Source: Bacteroidota bacterium
GTDB lineage: Bacteria; Bacteroidota; Bacteroidia; Chitinophagales; Chitinophagaceae
Direction of reading: 5' to 3'
NCBI GenBank assembly: GCA_013286835.1
Contig: JABDEZ010000021.1
Location: 1 to 33,321 of the forward strand
Length of the DNA stretch: 33,321 nt
How positions within the stretch are numbered: the first letter of the stretch is position 1; each line of letters begins with the position of its first letter. The notes beneath the pieces were generated by a model, which saw only the letters and a program-made list of their open reading frames with translations, did not search any database and was not told the DNA's origin. This document shows, piece by piece, positions 26,001-33,321 of the stretch. The translations under genes were made by a program, and so were the position numbers.

Positions 26001-26627
26001 ATGGAAATACGTTCTGCCAGATTTTTAATAAGCAATACTTCTCTCGATAAGGCACCTAAGCCTGATAAGCCGGAATATGCCTTTATAGGCCGCAGTAATG
26101 TGGGCAAATCGTCGCTGATCAATATGCTGACCAACCAAACCAAGCTGGCAAAAACATCATCCACACCGGGTAAAACGCAGCTCATCAACCACTTTTTGAT
26201 AAATGAAGCGTGGTATATATGCGACTTGCCGGGATATGGGTATGCCAAAGTATCACAAAATACCAGGGCAAGTTGGGAGAAGATGATAGCCAACTATTTG
26301 CAGAAGCGCAGCAATCTGATGACTATTTTTGTGCTTATAGATAGTCGGCTGGAACCTCAAAAACTGGATCTTGAATTTATGGCTAAGCTGGGCGAGTGGG
26401 GGGTAGCCTTCAATATTATATTTACCAAGGCCGATAAAAGTACGCAACGTATAGTTGCAAAAAATGTAAAAACCTTTATCGAAAAAATGAAGGAAGACTG
26501 GGAATTCATTCCTCGCAGCTTTGTAACCAGCACCACCAAGTTTTTGGGTCGTAGGGGTATTCTCGAATATATTGATGAACTGAACGCTACGTTTGAAAAA
26601 GAACCGGAAGTAAAGCCTGAAGATTAG
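26001..26627 (+). CDS. engB: Ribosome biogenesis GTP-binding protein YsxC/EngB
   Basis: 'EYAFIGRSNVGKSSLINMLTNQTKLAKTSSTPGKTQLINHFLIN...ICDLPGYGYAK...FTKADK'. ATG at 26001 (MEIRSARFL) preferred; 25971 is an in-frame alternative. Confidence 0.94.
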   Translation: MEIRSARFLISNTSLDKAPKPDKPEYAFIGRSNVGKSSLINMLTNQTKLAKTSSTPGKTQLINHFLINEAWYICDLPGYGYAKVSQNTRASWEKMIANYLQKRSNLMTIFVLIDSRLEPQKLDLEFMAKLGEWGVAFNIIFTKADKSTQRIVAKNVKTFIEKMKEDWEFIPRSFVTSTTKFLGRRGILEYIDELNATFEKEPEVKPED

Positions 26628-26638
26628 ATTCTTGCCTA

Positions 26639-28156
26639 TTATTTGCTGTGCGTATAAGGCAACATATCTTCCAGGTAATTCCTGTCGTTGCTCAGGCGTG
26701 GTATTTTGTGCTGACCGCCAAGCTTCCCTTTATCTTTTAGCCACCTGTTAAAGCCATCTTTAGGCATTACGTGTACTATTGGCATTCTTAAGGCTATATC
26801 TTTATATCGCTTGGCTTCGTAGTCCGAGTTTACTTTTTGCAGTTCCTTATCCAAAGCCGCAACAAAAACAGGTAATGGGCACGGTAGCTTTTCAAATTCT
26901 ATGATCCACTCGTGCGCACCGTTATTTTGTCCGGTCATATAAACAGGTGCTGCCGTATAGTCGTTTACCAGCGCCCCTGTCTGCTCACAGGCCATGGCTA
27001 TGGCTTGGTCACTATTGTCAACAATAAGTTCTTCTCCAAAGGCATTAATAAAGTGCTTCAGGCGGCCAACTATCTTTATGCGATATGGGTCCAGGGATGT
27101 GAATTGTATAGTATCACCCAGTTGGTAGCGCCATAAACCACCGTTTGTACTTATAACCAGGGCATATTTCTGGCCTAGCTCCACGTCTTTTAGCTGAAGG
27201 GTGATCGGATTTTCTTTCCCATACTCTTCCACAGGCATAAACTCATAAAAAGTACCGTGGTTTACAAACAGCAGCATGCCTTCGTTATCCAGATCATCCT
27301 GGGCGGCAAAAAAGCCTTCACTTGCATTGTAAGTCTCCAGGTAGTTCATGTCCGGCGACTTTATATACTGTTCAAACTGTTTGCGGTATGGCTTAAAGCT
27401 TACACCTCCATGTATATACAGTTTCAGGTTGGGCCATATATCCAGCAGGTTGTCCGTTCCTGTTAGTTCAAATAACTTCTTTATAAGTACGATGGTCCAC
27501 GTAGGCACACCGGCTATATATGTTACATTTTCGTGTATGGTAGTATGTGCTATTGCTTCTATTTTCTCTTCCCACTCATTCATCAGCGCTATAGAGAGTT
27601 CCGGTGTGCGGAACAGCTGACCGGCTAAGGGCATATTCTGCAGCATCACAGCACTCAGATCACCAAAATAAGAATCTGCATTGAGCTGGTTGATCTGGTT
27701 GCTGCCGCCTATTACCAGGCATTTACCCGATGTAATACCCGACTGCGGGAACTGACGTAGATATAGCGCCAGCACATCCCGGCCTGCACGATAGTGCATT
27801 TCGTCTAGTGATTCCTTACTCACCGGAATAAACTTGCTCTTATCACTGGTAGTACCGCTCGATTTTGCAAACCATGTGATAGGCGAGGGCCAGAGTATAT
27901 TCTGGTTACCCTCCAGTATCTTGTTTATATAAGGTTTTAATGTTTCGTAATCATTTACGGGCACCAGCTTTTTAAATTCAGCAATGCTGTTTATTTTCTC
28001 GAAGTGATATTTTTTACCGTATTCTGTAAATTGGGCTGATCCTATAAGGTGATTAAATACTTGTTGTTGCGTGTCTATAGGGTTAAGCGTAAAGTTATCT
28101 ATAGCGCTCTGGCGTAATTTGATGAAACCTTTAAATGCAGGGCTAATGATACTCAT
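26639..28156 (-). CDS. GH3 auxin-responsive promoter family protein (acyl-adenylating enzyme fold)
   Basis: 'WFAKSSGTTSDKSKFIPVSKESLDEMHYRAGRDVL...NYLETYNASEGFFAAQ...GGLWRYQLGDTIQFTS...RLKHFINAFGEELIVDNSDQAI'. Confidence 0.9.
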   Translation of the reverse strand: MSIISPAFKGFIKLRQSAIDNFTLNPIDTQQQVFNHLIGSAQFTEYGKKYHFEKINSIAEFKKLVPVNDYETLKPYINKILEGNQNILWPSPITWFAKSSGTTSDKSKFIPVSKESLDEMHYRAGRDVLALYLRQFPQSGITSGKCLVIGGSNQINQLNADSYFGDLSAVMLQNMPLAGQLFRTPELSIALMNEWEEKIEAIAHTTIHENVTYIAGVPTWTIVLIKKLFELTGTDNLLDIWPNLKLYIHGGVSFKPYRKQFEQYIKSPDMNYLETYNASEGFFAAQDDLDNEGMLLFVNHGTFYEFMPVEEYGKENPITLQLKDVELGQKYALVISTNGGLWRYQLGDTIQFTSLDPYRIKIVGRLKHFINAFGEELIVDNSDQAIAMACEQTGALVNDYTAAPVYMTGQNNGAHEWIIEFEKLPCPLPVFVAALDKELQKVNSDYEAKRYKDIALRMPIVHVMPKDGFNRWLKDKGKLGGQHKIPRLSNDRNYLEDMLPYTHSK

Positions 28157-28218
28157 GTCGTTCTACTCAGTTACTATTTATACTAAAAAAAGCCATTCGT
28201 ATATAATACACTAAAATA

Positions 28219-28998
28219 CTATAATTTATTCATTTTGTCTTCGGGGGTATAATTTTTACGCTTTAGCACAAAATGTTGCCCAAGGTACACCCTTCTTACG
28301 GTTTCGTCTTCCGCAAGTTCTTCTGCCACTCCCGATTTCAGTATTTTTCCTTCAAACAGCAAGTAGGCGCGATCTGTGATGGAAAGTGTTTCTTGTACGT
28401 TATGGTCTGTGATGAGAATGCCTATATTTTTAAATTTCAGGCGGGCTACTATGGTCTGTATATCTTCAACAGCTATAGGGTCAATGCCCGCAAAGGGTTC
28501 GTCCAGTAGTATAAATTTGGGGTCAACCGCCAATGCACGGGCTATTTCAGTCCTTCTTCTTTCGCCACCACTCAGCACATCTCCAGGGCTTTTGCGCACA
28601 TGTCCTAGGTGAAACTCCTCAATTAAAGACTCCAGCTTGTTGGATTGTTCGCCCTTTGTCAGTTTGGTCATTTCCAGCACCGCAGAAATGTTATCCTCAA
28701 CAGATAGCTTACGGAATACAGAGGCCTCCTGTGGCAGGTAGCCAATACCCATTTGGGCACGCTTATACATGGGTAGGCTGGTTATATCCAGGTTGTCCAG
28801 GTACACAGCGCCTTTGTCTGGCTTCACAAGTCCCACCACCATGTAGAACGATGTGGTCTTGCCTGCCCCGTTAGGCCCAAGCAATCCTACAATCTCACCC
28901 TGGTTCACGTTAAACGATACATCGTTCACAACAGTACGCTTGCCATACTTCTTCACAAGTCCCTTCGTGTATATATTCAATTGTGCTGTCGTTTGCAC
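28219..28998 (-). CDS. lptB: LPS export ABC transporter ATP-binding protein
   Basis: Walker A '[20 protein letters not shown]', '[20 protein letters not shown]', '[15 protein letters not shown]', '[20 protein letters not shown]', '[14 protein letters not shown]'. GTG start in track; TTG 7 codons downstream also possible. Confidence 0.92.
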   Translation of the reverse strand: MQTTAQLNIYTKGLVKKYGKRTVVNDVSFNVNQGEIVGLLGPNGAGKTTSFYMVVGLVKPDKGAVYLDNLDITSLPMYKRAQMGIGYLPQEASVFRKLSVEDNISAVLEMTKLTKGEQSNKLESLIEEFHLGHVRKSPGDVLSGGERRRTEIARALAVDPKFILLDEPFAGIDPIAVEDIQTIVARLKFKNIGILITDHNVQETLSITDRAYLLFEGKILKSGVAEELAEDETVRRVYLGQHFVLKRKNYTPEDKMNKL

Positions 28999-29140
28999 AA
29001 AAATAATAAACGATATGGAACTTGTGCCGAATGTTGAAACTTTTAATGACTTGTGGATTAGATTTATATCAGATCAATCGCTATAATCCCTGCCGTCCAT
29101 AGTAATAAAAAAGTTCAGCTTTATTATTTCTTGTTTCAGG

Positions 29141-29752
29141 TTAAAATGCATTAGCAAAAAGATCTGCTTTCTTTATCCAGCCAGAAATGGTAACAGGGCG
29201 TTTTAAATTATAGTTCACGTACTCAGCTTTTACCCAATCGCCATTGTATTCTAATACACCCACAATGTCATATACCGTTATATAAGCCTGCATTCTTTTA
29301 TTCACATCTGGCTCAGCGTAGAAAAATGTTTTACGGCTCTTTGCCATGTTTATCCCCAGCCAATTTTCTTTTTGTACCAGTTTGGCGTTATAACCATCCT
29401 TGTCAAGGCCGGTGCATGCAGTAGATCCCGGGGGTAAATGTTTAAGCTTTATGATAAAGCTCGTGTCCAATTCAAAAGTTATACTGCCTTTTATAGCTGC
29501 GCTGTCGTCTGGCCACGAGGTGGTGATCTTTATTTTCTTACCCTTAAGGGCTTTGTATTCCCCTTTAAAATTGAATGCGCAGCAGTCATGTCCATCGTGC
29601 AGGCATGTGTTGAAATTTCCGTAGATCGTCTTCGTTTGTTCGTTTCTAAAAATGGTTACTGTGGCAACGCCATTATAAACACCGGTAGCTGGTACCTGTC
29701 CAAGGGCATAGTAACCGGCAAAGAGGGTAACAATTAAAAAAAGATATTTCAT
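29141..29752 (-). CDS. Secreted protein of unknown function with C-terminal SH3-like segment
   Basis: Signal peptide 'MKYLFLIVTLFAGYYALGQ'; C-terminal 'VYDIVGVLEYNGDWVKAEYVN...ISGWIKKADLF'. Confidence 0.65.
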   Translation of the reverse strand: MKYLFLIVTLFAGYYALGQVPATGVYNGVATVTIFRNEQTKTIYGNFNTCLHDGHDCCAFNFKGEYKALKGKKIKITTSWPDDSAAIKGSITFELDTSFIIKLKHLPPGSTACTGLDKDGYNAKLVQKENWLGINMAKSRKTFFYAEPDVNKRMQAYITVYDIVGVLEYNGDWVKAEYVNYNLKRPVTISGWIKKADLFANAF

Positions 29753-29765
29753 GCCAATAAAGGTA

Positions 29766-29924
29766 AGTGACGTTGATGAAATAAATACTACCAGATGGCG
29801 CAGTTATTTTTCTTTTCTTCTAAGCGTAAAATCTGCGAATAGAAGCCTATTTAAAGACTTTTACAACAAAAAAGAAAAGAAAAAGAGCAAGTCAAGTGAT
29901 GGTATTTATTTCATCATCGTCACT
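29766..29924. repeat. 159-nt near-full-length imperfect palindrome (long hairpin/MITE-like element)
   Basis: Outer arms 29766-29788/29902-29924 complementary at 22/23; inner arms 29807-29819/29872-29884 at 13/13; GTAAAA/TTTTAC at 29826/29859; AATAG-AAGC-CTATT at the centre. All share an axis near 29845. Confidence 0.85.
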
Positions 29925-29939
29925 AAGGGGTTAACATAT

Positions 29940-29964
29940 AAAAAGCGGCCGTTTGCCCGCTCTT
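29940..29964 (-). terminator. Rho-independent terminator for the DinB-family gene
   Basis: Minus strand: AGCGG-gcaaacgg-CCGCT followed by TTTT, 21 bp past the stop at 29985. Confidence 0.65.
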
Positions 29965-29984
29965 AAATATTTCTTGTACTGTTT

Positions 29985-30482
29985 TTAGTTCATCTCATCA
30001 GCAGATGGGCCATACATGCCAGGTACTGGTATATTATGCTGGCGCAGGTAAGTAGTTAGCTGGCCGCGGTGGTGTACACTGTGGTTCATAGCGCTGCCAC
30101 GTATAACTGCTACTTTAGGCAATTGAAAGATAATATGGTCACCGTTCCGGAGGGTCCATATTTTCATCATATCTTCATCTGTGCTTTTTTCCAGCGCTTC
30201 TACTGCAGCTTGTACGTTCTTATCCAGTAATGCTATCAGTTCTTCATTGCTGTTTACAGGCGTAGGCTTGTATGTCATTGCAGCCAGGTCAAATTCGTCT
30301 GTGTTGATGGTCATGGTGATCCATCCCGGCAGTTCAGCTACATGGGTAGCCAGGCGCCCCATAGGCATAGATTTTTCATGCGGTTTCCAACCCAGTTGGT
30401 CGAAGGGAATACGTTCAAAGATTTTTTTTGTATTTGCGGCTTCCATAGCCAGCTCTGCGATCAAAGGCTTACTCATTGACAT
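29985..30482 (-). CDS. DinB family protein
   Basis: 'AANTKKIFERIPFDQLGWKPHEKSMPMGRLATHVAELPGW...HSVHHRGQLTTYLRQHNIPVPGMYGPSADE', His motifs. Confidence 0.9.
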   Translation of the reverse strand: MSMSKPLIAELAMEAANTKKIFERIPFDQLGWKPHEKSMPMGRLATHVAELPGWITMTINTDEFDLAAMTYKPTPVNSNEELIALLDKNVQAAVEALEKSTDEDMMKIWTLRNGDHIIFQLPKVAVIRGSAMNHSVHHRGQLTTYLRQHNIPVPGMYGPSADEMN

Positions 30483-30561
30483 AAAAGAAAGATTTGATGC
30501 AAATAAATCATTTTATTTTAATTAATTGCAGTTTACTTTCTTTATATTATAATTAATTATT

Positions 30562-31569
30562 TTGAAAACTCGTTGTTTTGTTTTAGGTATTTTATTGCTG
30601 TTTACCCTCGTGGCTTGTAAACGCATACCTGGCAAAACGGCTGTTGCTTTCTACAATTGCGAGAACCTCTTTGATACAGTACACAACGCCGGAAACGAAG
30701 ATGGAGAATTTACCCCTACAGGTAAGTACCATTACACCACCGCAGTGTATAATGAAAAACTACATAATATAGCGGCTGTATTGGCAAAAATGGTAACGGA
30801 TGAAGTGCCTGATGGCCCTGCAATTATAGGTTTAGCAGAGATAGAGAACAATAATGTACTGAAAGCGTTAGTAAGTCAATCGTCAATTGTCCGTCGCCAT
30901 TATCATTACATATGGTACGCTGGCCCGGATAAACGCGGAATCGGTGTAGCCCTGCTGTACAACCCATCAGCTTTTCTTCCGGTAAGTAGCGAACCTATAC
31001 CTGTAGCTGCCAATGACACCGATAATAGGGCTTTGCGTGACATATTATATGTAAAAGGTGTGCTGTATGGCGATACTTTACACTTGTTGGTGAACCACTG
31101 GTCGTCTCGTCTGGGTGGCGAAGAAGAAACGGAACATAAACGAGCTGCTGCCGCCACTGTATGTCGCAACAGGTTAAATATGTTGCTGCAGCATCATGCA
31201 AAAATTATAGTCATGGGAGATTTTAATGAAAACCCAGGCGATAGCAGTATTATAAATATTTTAAAAGCAAATGGTAATGATGCTGCTAGCGGTAGCCTAT
31301 ACGATCCATTCGCCAGCTTATACAACAATGGGGAGGGTACACTAATGTATAATCATCATTGGTATATGTTCGACCAGGTAATGGTTTCAGAGGCCTTCAT
31401 GCACAATACTGCCGGGTTCCGCTTTAATAATGTAGAAGTGTTTAAACCTTCTTTCCTCGCTGACAGTCATAATATGACCGAAAAAGTGCCCCGCCGTTCA
31501 TTTGCAGGTACTTACTGGCTGCATGGTTATAGCGATCATTTTCCCGTACTTATGTACTTGGTGGAATGA
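30562..31569 (+). CDS. Endonuclease/exonuclease/phosphatase family lipoprotein
   Basis: Lipobox-like 'LLLFTLVACKR'; 'VAFYNCENLFDT', 'GLAEIENNNVL', 'VNHWSSRLGGEEETEHKRAAAA', 'VMGDFNENPGD', 'GYSDHFPVLMYL'. TTG start. Confidence 0.88.
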   Translation: MKTRCFVLGILLLFTLVACKRIPGKTAVAFYNCENLFDTVHNAGNEDGEFTPTGKYHYTTAVYNEKLHNIAAVLAKMVTDEVPDGPAIIGLAEIENNNVLKALVSQSSIVRRHYHYIWYAGPDKRGIGVALLYNPSAFLPVSSEPIPVAANDTDNRALRDILYVKGVLYGDTLHLLVNHWSSRLGGEEETEHKRAAAATVCRNRLNMLLQHHAKIIVMGDFNENPGDSSIINILKANGNDAASGSLYDPFASLYNNGEGTLMYNHHWYMFDQVMVSEAFMHNTAGFRFNNVEVFKPSFLADSHNMTEKVPRRSFAGTYWLHGYSDHFPVLMYLVE

Positions 31570-31575
31570 CTTTTA

Positions 31576-31618
31576 GTATAAATATTAGATTGTTAATAAT
31601 GATATAAAGTATTTATAC
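31576..31618. repeat. 9-bp perfect inverted repeat GTATAAATA...TATTTATAC with 25-nt spacer
   Basis: 31576-31584 and 31610-31618, in the EEP-GtrA gap. Confidence 0.6.
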
Positions 31619-31640
31619 GATTAGTTACAAAAATAAAATT

Positions 31641-31648
31641 TACTTTTG
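31641..31648 (+). promoter_or_regulatory. Perfect TAnnTTTG -7 box (TACTTTTG) 12 nt upstream of the GtrA-family ATG
   Basis: 'aattTACTTTTGcgcaccatataaATG'. Confidence 0.4.
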
Positions 31649-31660
31649 CGCACCATATAA

Positions 31661-32161
31661 ATGTTTAACAGAATAAGACACAGCATACTTGCGTTTATCG
31701 ATTTCTTTCATAAGCCTTTCAGCCGCTTTATCGATAAACAGACCTTCCGCTACGTAGCCTGCGGAGGTTCCAATCAGGTATTTGGTATTTTCTTGTATTG
31801 GGTAAGTTACAATTTCATTCTGCATCAGCACGATATCCCGCTTTTTGATGGTATTAAGATCACTGCGCCTATCGCAGCTTATCTCATCAGTTTTTGTTTT
31901 AGCTTTCCTATGGGGTTCTTTTTATCCCGTTATATTGTGTTTCCCGAGTCGGCCCTGCATAAACACGTGCAGTTTTTTAGATATATTGTACTTATAGCCA
32001 CTTGCCTTATTCTTTCTTATTGCTTCATCAAGTTCTTTGTTGAGGTCTGCGGTTTCTATCCAACACCATCAAATGCAGCTACTAGCGTTATCCTGGCTGT
32101 ATTCAGCTATTTCTCGCAGCGTAAATTCACTTTTAAGGTCGAGAAACCGGTTGCACAATAG
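31661..32161 (+). CDS. GtrA family membrane protein
   Basis: 'FIDKQTFRYVACGGSNQVFGIFLYWVSYNFIL...FPMGFFLSRYIVFPES...SVILAVFSYFSQRKFTFK' is the GtrA signature. Confidence 0.87.
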   Translation: MFNRIRHSILAFIDFFHKPFSRFIDKQTFRYVACGGSNQVFGIFLYWVSYNFILHQHDIPLFDGIKITAPIAAYLISFCFSFPMGFFLSRYIVFPESALHKHVQFFRYIVLIATCLILSYCFIKFFVEVCGFYPTPSNAATSVILAVFSYFSQRKFTFKVEKPVAQ

Positions 32162-32219
32162 GTGGTTTCTGTATTGCCCCTTTATCATATCTGATACCAC
32201 TATTTAGAGGTGTTTAACG

Positions 32220-32227
32220 TAACTTTG
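32220..32227 (+). promoter_or_regulatory. Perfect TAnnTTTG -7 box (TAACTTTG) 8 nt upstream of the prfB ATG
   Basis: 'ttTAACGTAACTTTGcaccaattATG'; no matching -33 TTG seen. Confidence 0.35.
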
Positions 32228-32235
32228 CACCAATT

Positions 32236-33321
32236 ATGACTCAGGAAAACCTGAAAGAAATGCGCGAGCGTGTGCAGCACCTGCATCGCTTCCTGCATAT
32301 AGAAGATCGGCAGGCAAAAACAGAAAGAGAAAAACAACTTACATTATCCCCCGGCTTTTGGGATGATAATAAGCGTGCTACAGGCATTTTAAAAGAAATA
32401 AAGATAGACGAATACTGGACCGGACTCTACCAAAAAGTGGCAGGGGCTGTAGAGGATTTTGCTGTTCTTTTTGAATTTTGGAAAGAAGGTGAAGCACAGG
32501 AGGAAGAAGCAAAAGCAGCCTACGATCATGCTATTAAAGAACTCGACGACCTCGAGTTCAAATCAACCCTTAACGAACCTGAAGATGAAATGCCTGGGGT
32601 TCTGGTCATCAACTCTGGTGCCGGTGGCACTGAGAGCCAGGACTGGGCAGAGATGCTCTTGCGCATGTACCGTATGTATGGCGAAAAGCAAGGTTGGAAG
32701 GTGTCTGAAATTGATGTGCAGTATGGTGATGGTGCAGGCATAAAACAGGCTACAATAGAGTTTGATGGTGCATTCGCATATGGCTTGCTCAAGGCGGAAA
32801 GTGGTGTGCACCGCTTGGTACGCATATCCCCCTTCGATTCCAATGCACGCAGACATACGTCCTTTGCATCAGTATTTGTGTATCCGCTTATTGATGATAC
32901 GATAGCCATTGAGGTGAATCCCGCTGATCTGGAATGGGAGTTTTACCGTTCGGGTGGTAAGGGCGGTCAAAACGTAAATAAGGTTGAAACTGCTGTGCGC
33001 CTGAAGCATATACCCTCGGGTATAATAGTGGAGTGCCAGCAGGCGCGTACCCAAGGTGAGAATAGGGAAAAAGCACTAACCATGCTGAAAAGCCGTTTGT
33101 ATGAGGAAGAATTGAGGAGAAGGGAAGAATTGAAAAATGCAACCAATAGCACTAAGAAGAAAATAGAATGGGGATCGCAGATACGCAGTTATGTATTCCA
33201 TCCCTATAAAATGATAAAAGATCACCGTACAGATTATGAAGTGGGCAATGTACAACCTGTGATGGATGGTGAACTGGACGATTTCATAAAAGCATACCTC
33301 ATGTCGCAGAACAAAGAGGTG
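32236..33321 (+). CDS. prfB: Peptide chain release factor 2, 3'-truncated by the window edge, single uninterrupted frame
   Basis: '[28 protein letters not shown]...[21 protein letters not shown]...[22 protein letters not shown]...[22 protein letters not shown]'. SPF and GGQ motifs; open to base 33321, which explains its absence from the ORF track. Confidence 0.95.
   Translation, partial: MTQENLKEMRERVQHLHRFLHIEDRQAKTEREKQLTLSPGFWDDNKRATGILKEIKIDEYWTGLYQKVAGAVEDFAVLFEFWKEGEAQEEEAKAAYDHAIKELDDLEFKSTLNEPEDEMPGVLVINSGAGGTESQDWAEMLLRMYRMYGEKQGWKVSEIDVQYGDGAGIKQATIEFDGAFAYGLLKAESGVHRLVRISPFDSNARRHTSFASVFVYPLIDDTIAIEVNPADLEWEFYRSGGKGGQNVNKVETAVRLKHIPSGIIVECQQARTQGENREKALTMLKSRLYEEELRRREELKNATNSTKKKIEWGSQIRSYVFHPYKMIKDHRTDYEVGNVQPVMDGELDDFIKAYLMSQNKEV

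Noticed and set aside
25973-26293. N-terminal extension of the menG ORF to 26293
   Set aside because: Would overlap engB almost fully and does not resemble MenG; the conserved methyltransferase starts near 25972.
26639-28156. GH3-family gene as a recent plant-to-bacterium transfer
   Set aside because: GH3-like proteins are widespread in Bacteroidota and composition here matches the surroundings.
29103-29126. TAATAAA/TTTATTA inverted repeat as a terminator
   Set aside because: Very AT-rich weak stem with no stabilising GC; expected often by chance.
29751-29966. 71-aa plus-strand ORF
   Set aside because: Its sequence is made by the two arms of the 159-nt palindrome; better explained as a structural element than a protein.
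32459-32743. 94-aa plus-strand ORF near the right edge
   Set aside because: Out-of-frame ORF inside prfB (frame starting 32236).
1-33321. tRNA, rRNA, CRISPR, prophage, transposase or toxin-antitoxin defence genes
   Set aside because: None could be recognised; intergenic gaps are short and no characteristic motifs were seen.

Overview
A 33.3 kb Bacteroidota-type chromosomal segment, most likely Chitinophagaceae-like judging by gene content, the T9SS sorting domain and TAnnTTTG-type -7 boxes. From left to right it contains: the 3' part of a large secreted LamG/Ig-repeat protein with a type IX sorting domain; a complete 14-gene complex I operon (nuoA-N) with a short NuoG; a nitrilase-family amidohydrolase and a GNAT acetyltransferase; a secreted TonB-C protein; a minus-strand arsenic cluster (arsR, arsC, DUF6428-like, MIP/aquaporin); a DUF1697 protein; two secreted hypotheticals; a CHAD protein; divergent menG and engB; a GH3-family protein; lptB; a secreted SH3-like protein; a DinB-family protein; an endonuclease/exonuclease/phosphatase-fold protein; a GtrA-family protein; and prfB running off the right edge. 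The most interesting signals are: (1) an ars operon with a MIP channel where an efflux permease would be expected, a Cys-tailed DUF6428 protein, and a duplicated operator-like element in front of both arsR and arsC; (2) a 159-nt near-full-length palindrome upstream of a secreted protein gene; (3) a long hairpin whose 3' arm contains the nitrilase start codon; (4) an 18-bp perfect palindrome and an internal promoter candidate between nuoG and nuoH; (5) TTAAC direct repeats at 11-6-11 bp spacing. All assignments come from reading the sequence; no database search was run.
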